A DNA stretch of 64,000 nucleotides from Owenia fusiformis (Eukaryota > Annelida > Polychaeta > Sabellida > Oweniidae), in contig CAIIXF020000012.1 in NCBI GenBank assembly GCA_903813345.2, positions 31,378,501-31,442,500 of the forward strand, given 5' to 3'. Both the position numbers and the translations under genes were made by a program. A model generated the notes under the pieces. The model was not told where the DNA came from. It ran no database searches and saw only the letters and a list, made by a program, of their open reading frames with translations. Positions within the stretch are counted from its first letter, which is position 1. The number at the start of each line of letters is the position of its first letter. Positions 11,398 through 26,000 of this stretch are shown piece by piece.

Positions 11398-11890
11398 CTA
11401 CAAATATATATTACAGATTGAATTAGGTGGAATAGTGTTAATATGACAAGTCAACTCAGCATTCTGACAAGACAATACGGCCCTGTCTTGTGGAGCTTCT
11501 ATGAGGATTATATCACCTTGACCCGATGCTGCAAGATATATTAACAGATTGAATAAGATGAAATAGTGTCAATATGACAAATCAATTCAGCATTTTGCCC
11601 GGACAATTCGGCCCTGTTCGGCGGAGCTTATATGAGGACCATATCACCTTGATCCGATGCTGCCGAATATTTTTACAGATTGAATAAAATGATATAGTGT
11701 CAATATGACAAATCAACTCAGCATTCTGCCAAGACAGCCCGGCCCTGCCCCGTTGAGCTTCTATGAGGACTATTTCACTTTGACCCGATGCTGCATGCAA
11801 GATATATTTATAGATTGAATAAGATGATATAGTGTCAATATGACAAGTCAACTCAGCACTCTGCCCCCAGACAATACGGCCCTGTCACTC
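11398..11890 (-). repeat. Tandem array of Ig-A exon-start segments
   Basis: About four further units of roughly 131 bp. Each has an acceptor (starts at 11528, 11659, 11790 on the minus strand), about 100 bp of the Ig-A exon up to the first Cys region, then the intron lead-in of the next unit. The outermost is truncated at a G-tract. Several still read openly across the exon piece. Confidence 0.8.
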
Positions 11891-11894
11891 TGGC

Positions 11895-12140
11895 GGATCT
11901 GGGGGGGGGGGGGGGCTGGGGGCAAGGCCCTCCACCCTTGGGTGGGCCCAGAAAAAATAATTTGGCCCAGAAAAAGTTTTGGACCAAAAAAGGCCTTAAG
12001 GCCCCAAAAAGTGTTTTTTATCATTACTGGGCCTTTTAAGGCCTTATTTTTATTTTGAAGAAAATGGGCCTCAAAATTTTTTCGCGGAAGTTTTTTTCTC
12101 TGACCTGAAATTTGCCCCCCTTGTTGGTTCCCAGATCCTC
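11895..12140. repeat. GGGCCCAGAAAAAAT repeat with poly-G head (copy a)
   Basis: Starts at a G13 run and holds TGGGCCCAGAAAAAATAA and TTTTTTCTCTGACCTGAAAT. The same pieces occur at 55790-56030, and a related stretch at 62395-62550. Confidence 0.6.
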
Positions 12141-13388
12141 CCCTGTGTCATGTGGAACTTCTTTGTATTTGGGACAATTTACGATAATTGATATTTTAAA
12201 AATCTGTTGTTGTACTAGAGACTGTGACATATATGTTGATTTCATGGACATGCAATGTGTTATTTTTTTTGACCAGACTTTAAGCAATCATTACCACAAG
12301 GTACCTGTTTGGAATATTGCTTATCTTTTAAAAAAATATCACTTTAATGATGAATTTTTAGACAATTAAGAAATATTTTATTTTTCGGGAAATATAAACT
12401 CGGATTTATCGATTGCGATGATATTTTTAGCATGTTAATAAAATGTATGTGATACGAACTCTTGAAAGCGGGATGTTTGATATGTCTTAGTCACATAATT
12501 AAGTATGTTTTACTATATGTATACGATTTGTCAAATATTTGTAACCTCCAACACATCGGCCATATTAATATACACTATTGATACATTATTTGTTGAAAGC
12601 TATGCCAGAAGTTGGATTTTAATAACATACCTTCGAGTGCAGACAATGGAGATATATGATCGAGTGTAGGTATTACTGTCGTGAATTCAAGTTGTCTAGA
12701 TTAGGCTGTCCTATATTTTATATCCTCCAAACATTAAAATATCATATTGTGGAAAAAATATTTTTAGATTATTATTTTGAGAAATGAAAGTACTTAATAA
12801 AAGTGTTTAGATAATCATTATTTAATTTTTGAACTATTTGAATTGTCTTTGTAAAACTTTATTAAGCATGTGTTGGAGGATACAAAATGACTTTAAAATT
12901 ATGTGAAATATAAACTTACAATTAAAAGTTAGTTGTATTCGTATTTCTATGTTTATTTTAAAATTACAGCAAAGAATGGGTCATTGCCAAACCAGGAAAT
13001 AATACATTTCACTCTCAGTCTCACATATGATCATGTTATAACTTTGTGGGAATAGCGATGCATGTAACCTTTACATTCCCATTCAACATGCAATGCTTTT
13101 TTATTTCAATGACCGACACATAACCATACAACTTTGAATGATGTTTCTCATTCCCTCATTGCCCACGCTGCGTGTTTTTTCATGATATTATATTTTGAAT
13201 GGCGTTTGTCGTTCCTTATAATGAATGTTTTGCCTTTACCCGAACTGATAAATGTTGATTGCACATCTTAGTCATTGTAAGTGCCAGAATAGTTTTAAAT
13301 AGATTCCAATGAAAATGATTGTATCCAATGCAATCGTTAATACTTCACATGCAATATGAGCAACATGCCCTTGGTCAGCTTTTAGTAA
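12141..13388. other. AT-rich spacer
   Basis: No supported gene, RNA or repeat seen between the orphan Ig set and receptor kinase gene 1. Confidence 0.4.
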
Positions 13389-13539
13389 TTGGGGGGGGGG
13401 GCTTGAACTCATCCCCCTGCCCACACATCAAGAAATTTCCAACACCTGGGGCGACCCTGAAAATTCAGAGGGTGGGTGACGAAAACAAGGCATTAACATG
13501 ACAAAATGTCACCACCTAGTTGCTCACAATATTATTATT

Positions 13540-13990
13540 ACAATCTTAAGTCAGATTTGAATTTCTGATAACTTGAGATTCTGAGATGATTTAAAAAATA
13601 AAACTTGTCAATTTGAAGCAAGTTGAAAAATACCCTTTTTGACCCTGACAAGGCCACTGAAGGTGAAATCTCAAATCTAAAGTCAGATTTGAACTTCTGA
13701 GAACTTGTAGATGATTGTCAAAAAAGAATTGTTTAATTTGAAGCAAGTTAAAAAAGTCCTTGTTGACATTTTTGGACCTTGAGAAAGTCAATGAAGATCT
13801 GACGTAAGATTTGAACTTCTGATAACTTGTAGATGGTTTGAAAAAAGGTCAATTTGAAGCAAGTTGAAAAAATATATTTTTGACCTTTTTTACCTTGAAA
13901 AGGTCGCTGAAGGTCATATCTTAAATATAAAGTCAGAAAACGTGTAGATGATTTTAAAAAAACTGAAGTCAGTCCAAACAGTATTTGTTA
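13540..13990 (+). repeat. Tandem repeat, about 3.5 units of about 125 bp
   Basis: Each unit carries AGTCAGATTTGAACTTCTGA, ACTTGTAGATGATT and CAATTTGAAGCAAGTTGAAA with about 10-15% divergence. Non-coding. Confidence 0.7.
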
Positions 13991-13999
13991 AGTTATTGG

Positions 14000-16616
14000 A
14001 AGTTTTGAGACTTGGTACAGACGCCAACCGCCGACCGTCGATCACCAACCGCCAACCGCCCTCACGAAAAAACAGAGACCATAACAATATGTTATTTACC
14101 ACTTTTTGGTGGTGGCATATAAATGTTGAGTCCCAAATTTTTAAAATAATGCCAAAATTCAAAAAATGCCCAATAATTCCAGTTTCCTATCTAAATTGTC
14201 CAATTTATGTGGATATGAGCAGATTTTGGGCCCAAAAATTAGAAATAGAAAGAATATCGTTCAAGATCGCACGATCCCCCAATCCCCCAACACACATAGC
14301 CTGGCTACGGGCCTGAGTAATATAAAGAAAGACTTCAGACAAAAAATATGCGTGCGTGTTATTTGGAAAAAGAAATAACCCCAGTAACTTAAAATCATCA
14401 TAGTCATTTCGAAAAAGCTCTGTTAGATTAGACGCAATCAAAAGCTACGAAAACAAATTTAGTCTCATGTTTAAAAAGCCCTATTCTTCACTAAATTGGT
14501 TAGATTCAGGTTTGGTCATCTTACAAGATACTTCTGGTGGAATGTGCATCGGCTTCTTTACGAAAACTAAGACTTTACTTCATCATCTAGCTTAGACACC
14601 TTTTATTTTGCTCGTACAGTACTGGGTTTTTATTTTATTAAGCAAAAGGTAACGGTTAAAGATAGAAAATGGAATTTCATCGCTTCCCAAAAAACGTTGT
14701 AGAAACGAACGTTTTGATAATACAAATACAATATTTTTAGGATATCAAAATCCACCTCATTCTAAAAAATGCAAGTGTCTAAATTCGATGATGATCACTT
14801 AAAGAATAAAAAAGTTAGAAACTCTCCTTTTCAATCCTTCTCATTTACATGTCATCGAAGGAGGCGAAGAAGTTATATTAGGGAGTTAAAGCTTGCATGT
14901 AGAATCGAATATATTACTAGGGAGTTAAAGCTTGCATGTAAAATCGAGACGCCAACCTATATGTTGTACCTTACCGTAACCGAGCATTATACCATATACT
15001 ACATTTGATAGTTTGGAAGTTGGAACAAAAAAAAATTCACGGTCAAGCTCACTGTCTAGGGTGTTGTTGCAGACATTTACATGAAATTATCTAGAAACTA
15101 GATCAGATCTTTCTGAAACGATGAAAACATCAGTTTGCTCAAATGTCACCACCCTCGTGTTGTACATACCCTGAGCGTTCACCTGTCACGCTTAATTTGG
15201 TACACAACCTGTGATAATAGGACCAGGCCCGTTCACTTTCAAAATTAAACTACTTGAAAGACTTCACAAATATATTATAAACAAGGCGAAAGGAATATAT
15301 TAAATTAGAATACGTTAAATTTGTATATAAATGAGTGAAAATGAATAAATATTTTGCTTTTCAACATTATTTGTATGATGTTATAGAGTAGGCCATGTCA
15401 GAGGTAAAAGTAAAAGGGTTACTCTTGGAATGATTAATGGAGTCTAATCTTAATGTGTTCTCCAAAACAGATATGTTTTGGAGAATTCATGATTATTAGA
15501 CACCCTTTTCTGGAAAAAACATATTAAATGAAGCCACAAACTTTGTCCTATAGCGAGGGCATCGAAGAAGAACTGTACAATATGTAAAATTGTATAAACG
15601 AATCTTGCCCATTTCTTAAGTTATCGCTTTTGACATAGGGGTCGTTCAAAATAATTTGCGGCTAATAATTTCAAACGATAACGTTGACTCTATTTACATT
15701 TTTATTTTTACAATTCAATACTATAGCCTTCGACCCTTTGGGCAAGATTTTACTGTTGCCCGTAGAAATGAGAATATTGCTATACACAACTTACCTTTAG
15801 TTAAGCAAATCAAAATTATAAAAATCCAGTTTGTATATTCCATGTGCATTTTAGAAGCGTTCATCGTGTATATTCTAATCAGTTAAACAATGGGTGAAAT
15901 TCAAATTACAAAATCATATTCTAGACACAATATATTTTAACTTCCTTATATTAAATAACTTTTGTTTTGTTGATAATGGACTTTAACCCCAGAGATGATA
16001 GGCCTAAGTACCATATGCAAATTTGAAGATAGATAACTAGTATGCAAAAAACGAAGTATGTGACCTTAAAGGTTTATGATCATAGTTTCAATTCTTTGAA
16101 TCGGTGTAAAGACGCAATAGAGGACGTTTTATCATTATATTTCAAGAAGTTGAAGTCGTTGAATGATATACTGATCAATATCCTCAAGCGTTTTCAGTTG
16201 ACATTAGAACAATTAAATGTGTACACCAGTCAGTGCTAACAGTATTTAATCCGAACAAATTCAACTACAGCTATCGTATCGAGGTTTAAATAATTCACTG
16301 ATTTTTCCATTTACTCAAAAAACTCAAATCCACCTTTCAAACAAGAGGGATATCAGTATTTCTGCATCTGAATCTAACAGAATATCAACAAGTGAAAGCA
16401 GTATTATATTCGATCGGAGAACAATATGTAATAGAAACAGTGCTACAATGACCTGAAAATCGTACAATTGTTTTATAGTTTAAATCACTAAAGAAACATC
16501 TTTTTCAACATTGCCAAGTAATAAGACCTAAGAAGACCTTAAAAGCAGTTCATCATCATATCTGTCGCTCATATTTGTCTTATTGCTTTAGTAAACTTAT
16601 AGCTTCTTAAGTAATT
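14000..16616. other. Spacer downstream of receptor kinase gene 1
   Basis: Short open frames only. A 45-bp direct repeat (GGGAGTTAAAGCTTGCATGT) occurs twice at 14880-14945, and an end of a GGCTACG-type element lies near 14300. A 65-codon frame at 16042-16239 has no recognisable features. Confidence 0.4.
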
Positions 16617-16676
16617 AAAGTTTTTCCTCGAGATTTCTTGGGTTAACATTAACATAAAGAGCCTCATTGAAGTCTT

Positions 16677-17055
16677 TCATTTCCATATAAGGGTTTCTTC
16701 CTGTAAGATGTTCTCCATTTTGGACACGAGATCTGAGAATGTTGGTCGTCTACCCGCATCGTGACACCAGCATTCGGCCATCACATTATATCTGCAAATT
16801 AAAACGAATTTAATGCAAATTATAAAAATAACATCAAAACGATTTGACACCTCTTAATCCGGATTTAGATTCTGCTCGATTTTGTATGTATCGGTTTAAT
16901 TTGCTCACATTTTCCCAGATCTAAGTAAGAATACTAAAAGCTCAAGGAGTTAACTTACATCTCTGATTTAAAATGCTGTTGCCTGTCCATCACCTTCCCA
17001 GCTTTCACAAATTCCATGACTTCTTTGCCATTCATCCCAGTATAAGGCGTCGATC
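16677..17055 (-). CDS. Kinase C-lobe exons 14-15 of gene 1, shifted tail
   Basis: Exon 17055-16959 encodes [20 protein letters not shown]. Exon 16791-16677 encodes [20 protein letters not shown] and ends EETLIWK-stop. Gene 2 reads on through EESPYLEMK to [13 protein letters not shown]. One base fewer in gene 1 near 16695 causes the early TGA at 16679-16677; the tail codons survive out of frame to about 16617. Confidence 0.83.
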
Positions 17056-20000
17056 CTAAACACATTAAAATACCATCCGAGCTTCTTTAATTTTTTTAGG
17101 AACACATGTCCGTTACTTTTTCAATTTTTAAATAATTGAAGATTTCCGAATCTTATGAACATTACAGGGTGTCCCAGAACTCATGAGAATTTTTTGAGGG
17201 AGATATAAGACATGAGTGATTTTTCTTCACATTTGGTACACTTATTAAACACACTTTGGGGAATAACTGACATGAATTTCAGACACATGTCTTTTACATT
17301 TCCGAATTTATTGACATTTGAGTTGTACATCGCCACAAACCCCGGAGTTGTCAGGAAAATAGAACAGTTATTGTCACATTTTGTCATTAATTTTATGCAA
17401 ATTCTCAAGTATAAAACCAAAGTATTTTGTACAAGCTCAGTTGAGCATTTTTCTCATATTGATGATGCACTTTGATAAAACGATATACAAATTTTGATAG
17501 AGACCCAATACATCAACGGATTGCACATTTGGTTTGCTGAAAGATCATAATGACATGTTCCTGAGGGACTGAAAGAAATGTCCCCATTTGCTAGCCAATA
17601 TGATCTTGCATATTGACAATGCACCAGTGAATAAGTCCCTACATGCATGTCAGTAGTGCATCCAATTTACTAAACTATTGAGACTTTACAGTATATAGTA
17701 TCTCCATGTATATGTCAGATATTGCTCTACTAGACTTTTCATTTCTTTTGAGACCTTAAACAAAGATAAGTTGGCCATGTCACTGAATTGGAAGAAGAAT
17801 TGAGTCATGTTGTTTCAGAGAACCCTACAGAAATGGCTATATTGGACAATTTGGGAATGTGTATAAAGAGTAGCTGAAAAGACGACATCAAATGCAGATA
17901 ATATGCTACAATGACTCTGTAGAGATATGTTAGCTGAATGTGTATGATCCTATTAACTAATGTACTGAAACGCCGAAATAATTCAATGAAAGCAATACTA
18001 TTATAGTAGAGAAATTGTGTAAATATTGTCAAAATATGACGTAAATTGTTGTATTTCCCTGACTACTCCGGGGTTTGTGGCGATGTAGAATTCAAATGTC
18101 AATAAATTCGGAAATATAAAAGACATGTGCCTGACATTCATGTCATGTCAGTTATTCCTCAATGTTTGTTTATTAATTGCACTTTATTTGAAGAAAAATC
18201 ATTCATGTCTTATATCTCCCTCAAAAAATTCTCATGAGTTCTGGGACACCCTGTACATTTTTACATTTTATAATTGATGAGATATCGTATTTGTTTTTTT
18301 CCCAGGAGAGAGGGGCATATCATGAGCACATTGGCATGACGAATATTGCACCCACGATTGTTCACTGTAAAATATGGCTATTACTTAATTTCATATTTAG
18401 TCAATTAGTTTACCGAATGTAAGTATTTCCCAGAGGAGTATACCATAGGCCCATACATCATTCTTGGTTGTGTAAATATTGTGGAACAGAGCTTCAGGAG
18501 ACATCCATCTAATGGGAAGACGACCCTACAATATAAAGTTTTATCATATACCGAATATGTAACACTCATCCTGATTGGTCAATATATAGTCACGTGTCAT
18601 CACCCGCCGAAAGTTATATTCCCTCAAATGTGAGAAGCGGGAATATACATTTGAACTATTGCCCGCTGACGTCATAATTGCAACTTCTTTTACCCCAGGA
18701 AACGTCTGCGCATCGTCATTGCGAACACGAAAAACCAAAAAAATGGAGAAAACACACAGACAGAACTCAACTCTGTTCACCATGACAGCCGTGCGAGAAC
18801 GATACAATATTGGCAAGATGGAACGTTCCCTAAGATCAATATGTCTGTGTAATTTCAAATGTTATGTTAATTTATTTCCCGTGTTGTACATGATTGAACT
18901 TTCAAAGTGAGAGTCTCAGAAATTCAGAAATCCCCGACGAAAAAATTCTGTTGAGCATATCATGAAGTCACGGGTTTTAATGCTAACATAAATATTGACC
19001 GGGGGCCTGACTGCCCTGCTGAAATGACAAATCAATATTGGGTATATAATAAAACAAATAGTATATTTTAGAGAATATTCCCTCGGGGAAATAATTTACA
19101 CTATCGCCCTCAATGACAGTCACTATTTGTATAATAATATACTGTATATAAATTGACATTGTTTGTTGCATTTCATGTTTTCTGTTTATGAACTGCGTCT
19201 AAAATGTAACATAACCGACTAAATGAGACCAAATCACCAAATCTCACACACCATAAAAATGAGCTAATGATTGAATCCAAAAATGACTTACTTGTGACGT
19301 TCTGCTATACAAGTCTCTTTCTCCAACATCCCTTGAGAGACCAAAATCGGAGATTTTGCACACCTTATTTGCACTCAATAGGATATTCCTTGCTGCAAGG
19401 TCACGGTGCAGGAACTAGAAATTAGTAAGGGCTTATTTGTGTGTATATAAATAACTAAGCACATGGTCAAAAAGGAAAGGAAAGGACTGTATAGAAATCT
19501 AGTAAGGAAAGCAAACTTTAAGTGTAAACCTGTCATAGGAAATATAGACCCTCTATATCCCAAAACAATGTTCTAACGTGGAAAGAAATAATGACCCTTC
19601 TCCAATTGAAAACCAATATCACAATCCAGGACCAAAACACCAAGGGACACATCAATTATGCTGAAGTCATTACAATACATAAACACACGTAGAAGAAAAA
19701 AATAGAAAATAGGGAGATTAAGCTACACGGTAATAAACAATGTCTACCCCCTTGTCCTCCAATTGAGAGCAAATATCACAATCCAGGACCGGAACACCAA
19801 GGGACACATCATTCATGCTGAAGTCATTACAATACAATACATGTTGAAAAGCATTGGAAGACAATACTCATAACATCAAAAATAGTTGTAGATTCAAGTA
19901 CTCATAAAAGCATTCTGTCTCAAATGATGTGGGATAGACAAAATTAAGTCTCAAAGTCCATAGGCAATGTAAAGGGTCAACATCCATTCATAAAGCCGTC

Positions 20001-23000
20001 ATCACAATCCATAAAACACAACAATTCACAATGGTTATTAGAAAAAATCTATAAAATGCTCCCAAGTGTTATAGTTATCATAAGATGGATAAAAGACGCA
20101 CTTGTAAAAGATGCTTGACTGTCACAGTATATATGTTGAATAAAGAAATTTAAAGGAATATTCCTTGCCAGACCCTTTCTCTCTTGATATGGTAGCTATA
20201 ATCATATATATAGTTCCCATATTTAGCAAAACATGGGGAAATGTTTTAATATGGTCAATATTGATCATTTAAAAATCTAGTGCTTATTTCCAGTGAGCTG
20301 CCATCTTTAAAGATTTCTTGCAGGAAGTGATGTCATCAACTCTCAACTTCTATAACATTGCCCATAACAGTATAGGAAAGTAGCACAAAATCACTTCTAG
20401 GCAAGTGATCATTACTTTCTGTGCAAGAATATTTTCAGGGCTTGTCAACTTAGAATAAAAGAAGAGATTTTCAGAAGGATTAAATAAGATACAAAGTTAA
20501 AAAAGAATATTTAGCTGGTTTTGTAATTCTTAATAGCTCCTCACCTAATGCTATATGCAAAGGTGAGAGTCGATGACATCACTTCCTGTGTGAAATTTTA
20601 AAAGATGGCAGCTTACTGGAGTTGAGCATCACATTTCTAAGTGATCAAATTTGACCATATCAAAACACTTTTGCGTGTTTTGCTAAACATGGCAAGCATA
20701 TATATGGTTATAGCTACCATATGAGGAGAGAGATGGTTTGGCAAGGAATATTCCTTTAACATCAATGCATAAAACATAGTTAATGATCAATATAGAGAAT
20801 AATACTAAATTCACTTGCTTTGTAAGATGATATCAGATTCATTCCACTTGCTATCTGATATCCAAACTGTATCAATTCTTTACTGGTGTCCAACTTATCA
20901 GACCTGATGTACCTTGCTTTGTTGGCTCGTAGGTAGCTTTGCAGGTCTCCCAAGGGTAGATACTCAACGAGTATCATCGTTTGGTCTGTAAATAGGAATG
21001 TGATAATAAATAGGAATATGATATTAAACATTGATATAATTTATCTAACTGGAATATAATATGAAATAAGAATATTGATATATCTTATGGATATGATATG
21101 AAATGAGAAGATAATTATTATATACTTGTGGGTATGTACAGTATTAAGATATAAAAAAATGAATACGTTATTTACACTAAGATGAATGAATTAAATAATT
21201 TACTATTAAAGATAAATTAGTTATCGAGACCTATGGGCATTTTGATTCTAACTGAAATGAAACACTAAGTTACTTATATTTGTTTTTTTTCGCATTTTCG
21301 GAGTGTGTCATAAAATCCTTGTTCATCAGTGACAGTAATAATTTTTTTTTTTATTTCTCTGCAAGATCTCTTCGAACTTCAAACAATGCTATATATCTAT
21401 AAAAACCAAAGGCCAATAATTCACATGCAGTATAATTTTTAATATCATACCATTGTATTTTGAGTAACCTAGAAGTTCCACAACATTGTTATGTTTGGGT
21501 AACTGCTTCATTAGATCCAATTCACGAAGTAGGGCCCGGTGGTCGTCATCAGATGCATTATCTAGAACGTGGTGCACCAGCATTACATCAACATTATATG
21601 TACATCATAAGAAATTGTCATAAACAACGGCACAACGACATGAAACACAATTATAATGTACAGGGTGTCCCGAAAGTATGCCCCCCCCCCAAGGCAGACA
21701 TACACCAATGTTCCCATAGTATGTGTCATTTATCATTTTAAAGCTCATCCAAAGTTACATTGATTTGCCAAGTATCATCATTTAACTAACTAATGGGAAA
21801 AAGTTACAGGCATTTCAAAACTTAGTTTTGGGCCAAAATTAAAGTTAAAATCAGTATCCTGGAAACACCGCTAACCTGAATGTGACCAAAAATATGGGTG
21901 CTATCGTTAAAGAGAGGATGGATATTGAGTTGTAAAAAGAGGTCGGTAAGGGCAGATAGTCAAAGGAAACTCTTCTAAAATGCCTTAAAAAGGTTTTATG
22001 AGGATTATTAAATGCCATACCCCTATTTGCAGTGTATTTAATGTCATTTCTGGAAAGAATTGCTGCTTTTAACATGGCCAAGGGAGATGCGGCAACTATT
22101 AATTTTGTGTAAAACACTACAATTTGAAATGTGTGTAACTTTTTCCTGTTTGTAAGTTGAACCATGATACTTGGCAAATCAATGTAACTTTGGACAAGCT
22201 TTAAAATGATATATGATACATACTATGGGGACATTGGTGTATGTATGCCTAGGGGGGGGGGCATACTTTCGGGACACCCTGTATACTGACGAGACATACT
22301 GTATAGTACTTGAATTATAACTAAACCATAACTTACCTTTTAATATCTTTGCAGCGGCCATAAATGGGGCATTCGGCATAGTATTGACATTCACTAGTTT
22401 TACAACTCCAAACTCACCAGCACCTAATGAGGCCCCGATGTCAATTGTTTCCATTGGATATTCTTTGTCAGATGTATCAGATGGCTTAATCATTCAAATA
22501 GTTGTATTTGAAACTTGAAATGCGTTTTTCTAGTGACTGGTCACCGCGGAACAACATTTACAAAGAACAAGGATTGTACATTCAAAACAAATATAAACAT
22601 GATCAAGCATATTCTAAATCCTGTTTCTGTAGGTAATAACAATATTAATAGCATTTAATTTGGTATTTTAACTTATTTAACTTACAATGTGCAGGTTGAT
22701 ATCATCTTTGTTAAGCTGAGCATATGTGTTTGTCTTAAAGTCAACTTCTTCATATGGAACATTTTGACTTTGTTGAAAGACAACATTTACCTCGCCAGTT
22801 GAACTAGTGCTATATAATAAAATATTAACAACAATAAAAAACGAATGAGGGGGATTGCAACAAGGAGTGGTAAATCTCGAGTTCTCAGATCGCAAGGTAT
22901 CAGCCAATATAGTTTATAGTAAATATCATCCTTCTCGAGATATCTTGTTCTTCCTGTCAGCAGGTCAGTACCCATACTTATATTTAATGACTATTAACAT

Positions 23001-26000
23001 TTATCGACAAAAAATCATTTACTGTATATATAATACGTATATAAAAAGTATATTCCCGTGAGAATTTTTTTTAAGAAATATGAATATTCAGAAATTTGCA
23101 TCTCATACATATATTTTCATCCAGTTTAATCATGCGAGGTACTTCTTAAATGTCGAAGAATGAGGTATGACGTTTTCCATTAATATCAAAAGGATGCTAA
23201 CGAGTCATTCCACTCAATTGACTTTAATTGTTTACTCATACCGATTGTTTGAATCCTTTTGTAATAACGAGTTTTCTTTCTTTAATCGTTTGTTTTCATT
23301 GTGCAGCTTGACTACGAAGAATGCAAGTACAGCGATGATGCTGATGGCAACAAGTGAACCAAGAACTCCCCCGACGATATTTCCTGTTGAACTACCTGTC
23401 GAATAAACCAAAGAAAAATACGATTTGCCTTCATTGGCTGGACTGTTTTAGATGTGATGTGGTCTGATTTATTTCTGACTCATCTGACTCGGTTGTATAT
23501 CATCACGGATTCATTTGGGTGAAAGCGTAAACGAGTGCAGTAACAGTGAATAAAACACAGTAATAATATGAGTCTGAAATATAAAGAATACAACATTTTT
23601 ATCATCTGTAGTTACTGAACAATTTAGAAACATATCGATTTAGAAGACTTACAAACCATGGGATTTGAGCACATGGAGCAGTTGAAGGATGTTTCCGTTG
23701 ATGGGACTGTCGCTGATGAAGATACTGATGTTGTGACTGTAGTCGTTGTTGTTGCTAAATGAAAATCCCATATTCTCAAATACTCGATTTAAATCAATTC
23801 CTGTATAAAATGCATTATGTATATTCACAGAGTGTGTTACATACGAAGCCTTACTATAGGAAACATCTTAAATAGGCTGTACTGTGCTGTACTGTATGTT
23901 GCCAGGTAGATATTAAGTTTGAATACATACCAACAACATAGATTGTCAATTCACTGCATTCCCGATAACCGTTCAAGTTATTGCTAGCACAGCATCTGTA
24001 TATCCCTGCCTGGTTGAATTGGATGTTGTTGATATGTTTTGCATCTCCAAATTCCCCAGTACTAAAGTTTGGATCACTCGTTGTTCTAAACTGCCATATG
24101 TACGTTGGATTAGGGTTTGCTAATGATTCTCCTTTTAGTAGTACATTTGTCCCTACTGTACGTTGTAATATAGCTTGGTCTGGAATATTGTTGCCATTGA
24201 CAAAAAGGGTCGGCTTAAGTGCTGGATCTAAAATGTCCATGGTATTATTATCAGAGCAATAATTCGCAAAATTTTCTTGGAGTTGTGTTTTGGTTGATTT
24301 TTGTTTTTGTTTCTTATAACTAATAGCTTTAAAAATCATTTTCATAAACAGTGGATGATATGCGAAATGGTGTCTTCCACATGATATTGCAACTTTAATA
24401 CTCATTTTTAATGATAAAACATGATTACATTATGATTCAACATAACACAACACAACATAACATAACATAACTAGAATGTAAATTGAACAAGTTCAATTTA
24501 AGACCCAATATTTCAAACTTTTTTTAAGCTGAGTCATCAAGAATACTTGTAAGCTGAGTCATTCTGAATAAGCTGAGTCAGCTAGAATATAGACATTTAG
24601 ACAACTCTCACGAATGTTATCTTCGACTCCATTGGCTTAACATGGGGATATCATAATATCGACTTTTCGAGACTTCAGACCGCTATCACTATCTAACCAG
24701 AAGTTGGATCGAAATTTGATTTAAAGATTCGGATTCCTGAGAAAATTTTACCCTTAATTCATAACTCATATTACGTTAAACTTGGAGAACTTTTTATTTT
24801 GACCTACGTTTCAGACACCTTATCTCAAATGTGGGTCAAAATACTTTCTGACGGGAAAAGGCTATTAGCACACTCTTTGCTACTTGTATACACAATTTTG
24901 AAGCAAAATGAGGAAAAACTATGAATTTGACCTAGATTTTAACTGATGCATTTTGGATTCTTTTTCAAAAAATCTTTTTTCTCATTGAGATAACATGGGG
25001 CACCAAATTTAGCGATTTTTGAGCTTTCAAAACGCCATAACTTCCGAACCGAAAGTCGGATTGAAATCTGGTTTGCAGATCCAGATTCCTGAGAAAATTC
25101 TACCCTTAATTCATAACTCATGCGTTCATTTTGGAGAACTTTTTATTTTGACCTACATTAGGGACACTCAAAAGTGGATCAAAATACTTTCTGACGGCTA
25201 TTAGCACACTCTTTGCTACCTGTATACAAAATTTTGGAGCAAATTATTAAAGCCCCCGATAAATCGGGCTACGTATACCGCCGTGTTTACATTAGGGGAT
25301 TAGAAGAGTTTATTTTCAGTTAGGTATGCAAGCAATATTAATATTAGGCATTCATGCATGTACTCGTGTGTACAATCAGCATGCCCTTCAATATTATATA
25401 AGCCAGGCTATTCGAGTACAACATAATGTACACTATTCATGTGTGTACTAATACAATTCCCTGGGGAACAAAACACACATACTTCTTTATATGTTCAAAA
25501 TGAGCCATTTGATTGATGCATACACTTAATACCTTCATATATAAACATCTACAAAGTATATCTTAATTAAATACCTCGGTCATTTAGAGTTGAGTTCAAA
25601 TGGGAGCTTACTGAACGATTCATTAGTTATGAGTAAAACATTTGATTTAACAAATAACACATTTACATGGCACAAACAACTCGAAAATATACTGTGCCAT
25701 ATTGAAATAAAAATGTCTGATGAATTAAATCTTGAAGATAAGGTAAACATAGAGAAGAGCACAAATAGGCTTGCTATTAAAGTCAAAAATAAATTAATAA
25801 AGAGATATCAAGTATATTGGAAGAATCTGATAAGTGAAAATGGGGGGAAACTTAGATTATTTAAACAACTAAAATCGCACTTTGGATTTGAACACTACCT
25901 TTCAGAAACGACACTTTCAAACGCTAAACATTTAACTAGATTACGAATAAGCGCCCACGATCTAGAGATAGAGGCCGATATACAAAACCCATTACTGATC

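Noticed and set aside
16042-16239. 65-codon plus frame
   Set aside because: Helical-looking but unrecognised, no context; could be chance.
18544-18858. 104-codon minus frame in gene 1 intron
   Set aside because: No homology signal, splice support or codon pattern; overlaps another random frame.
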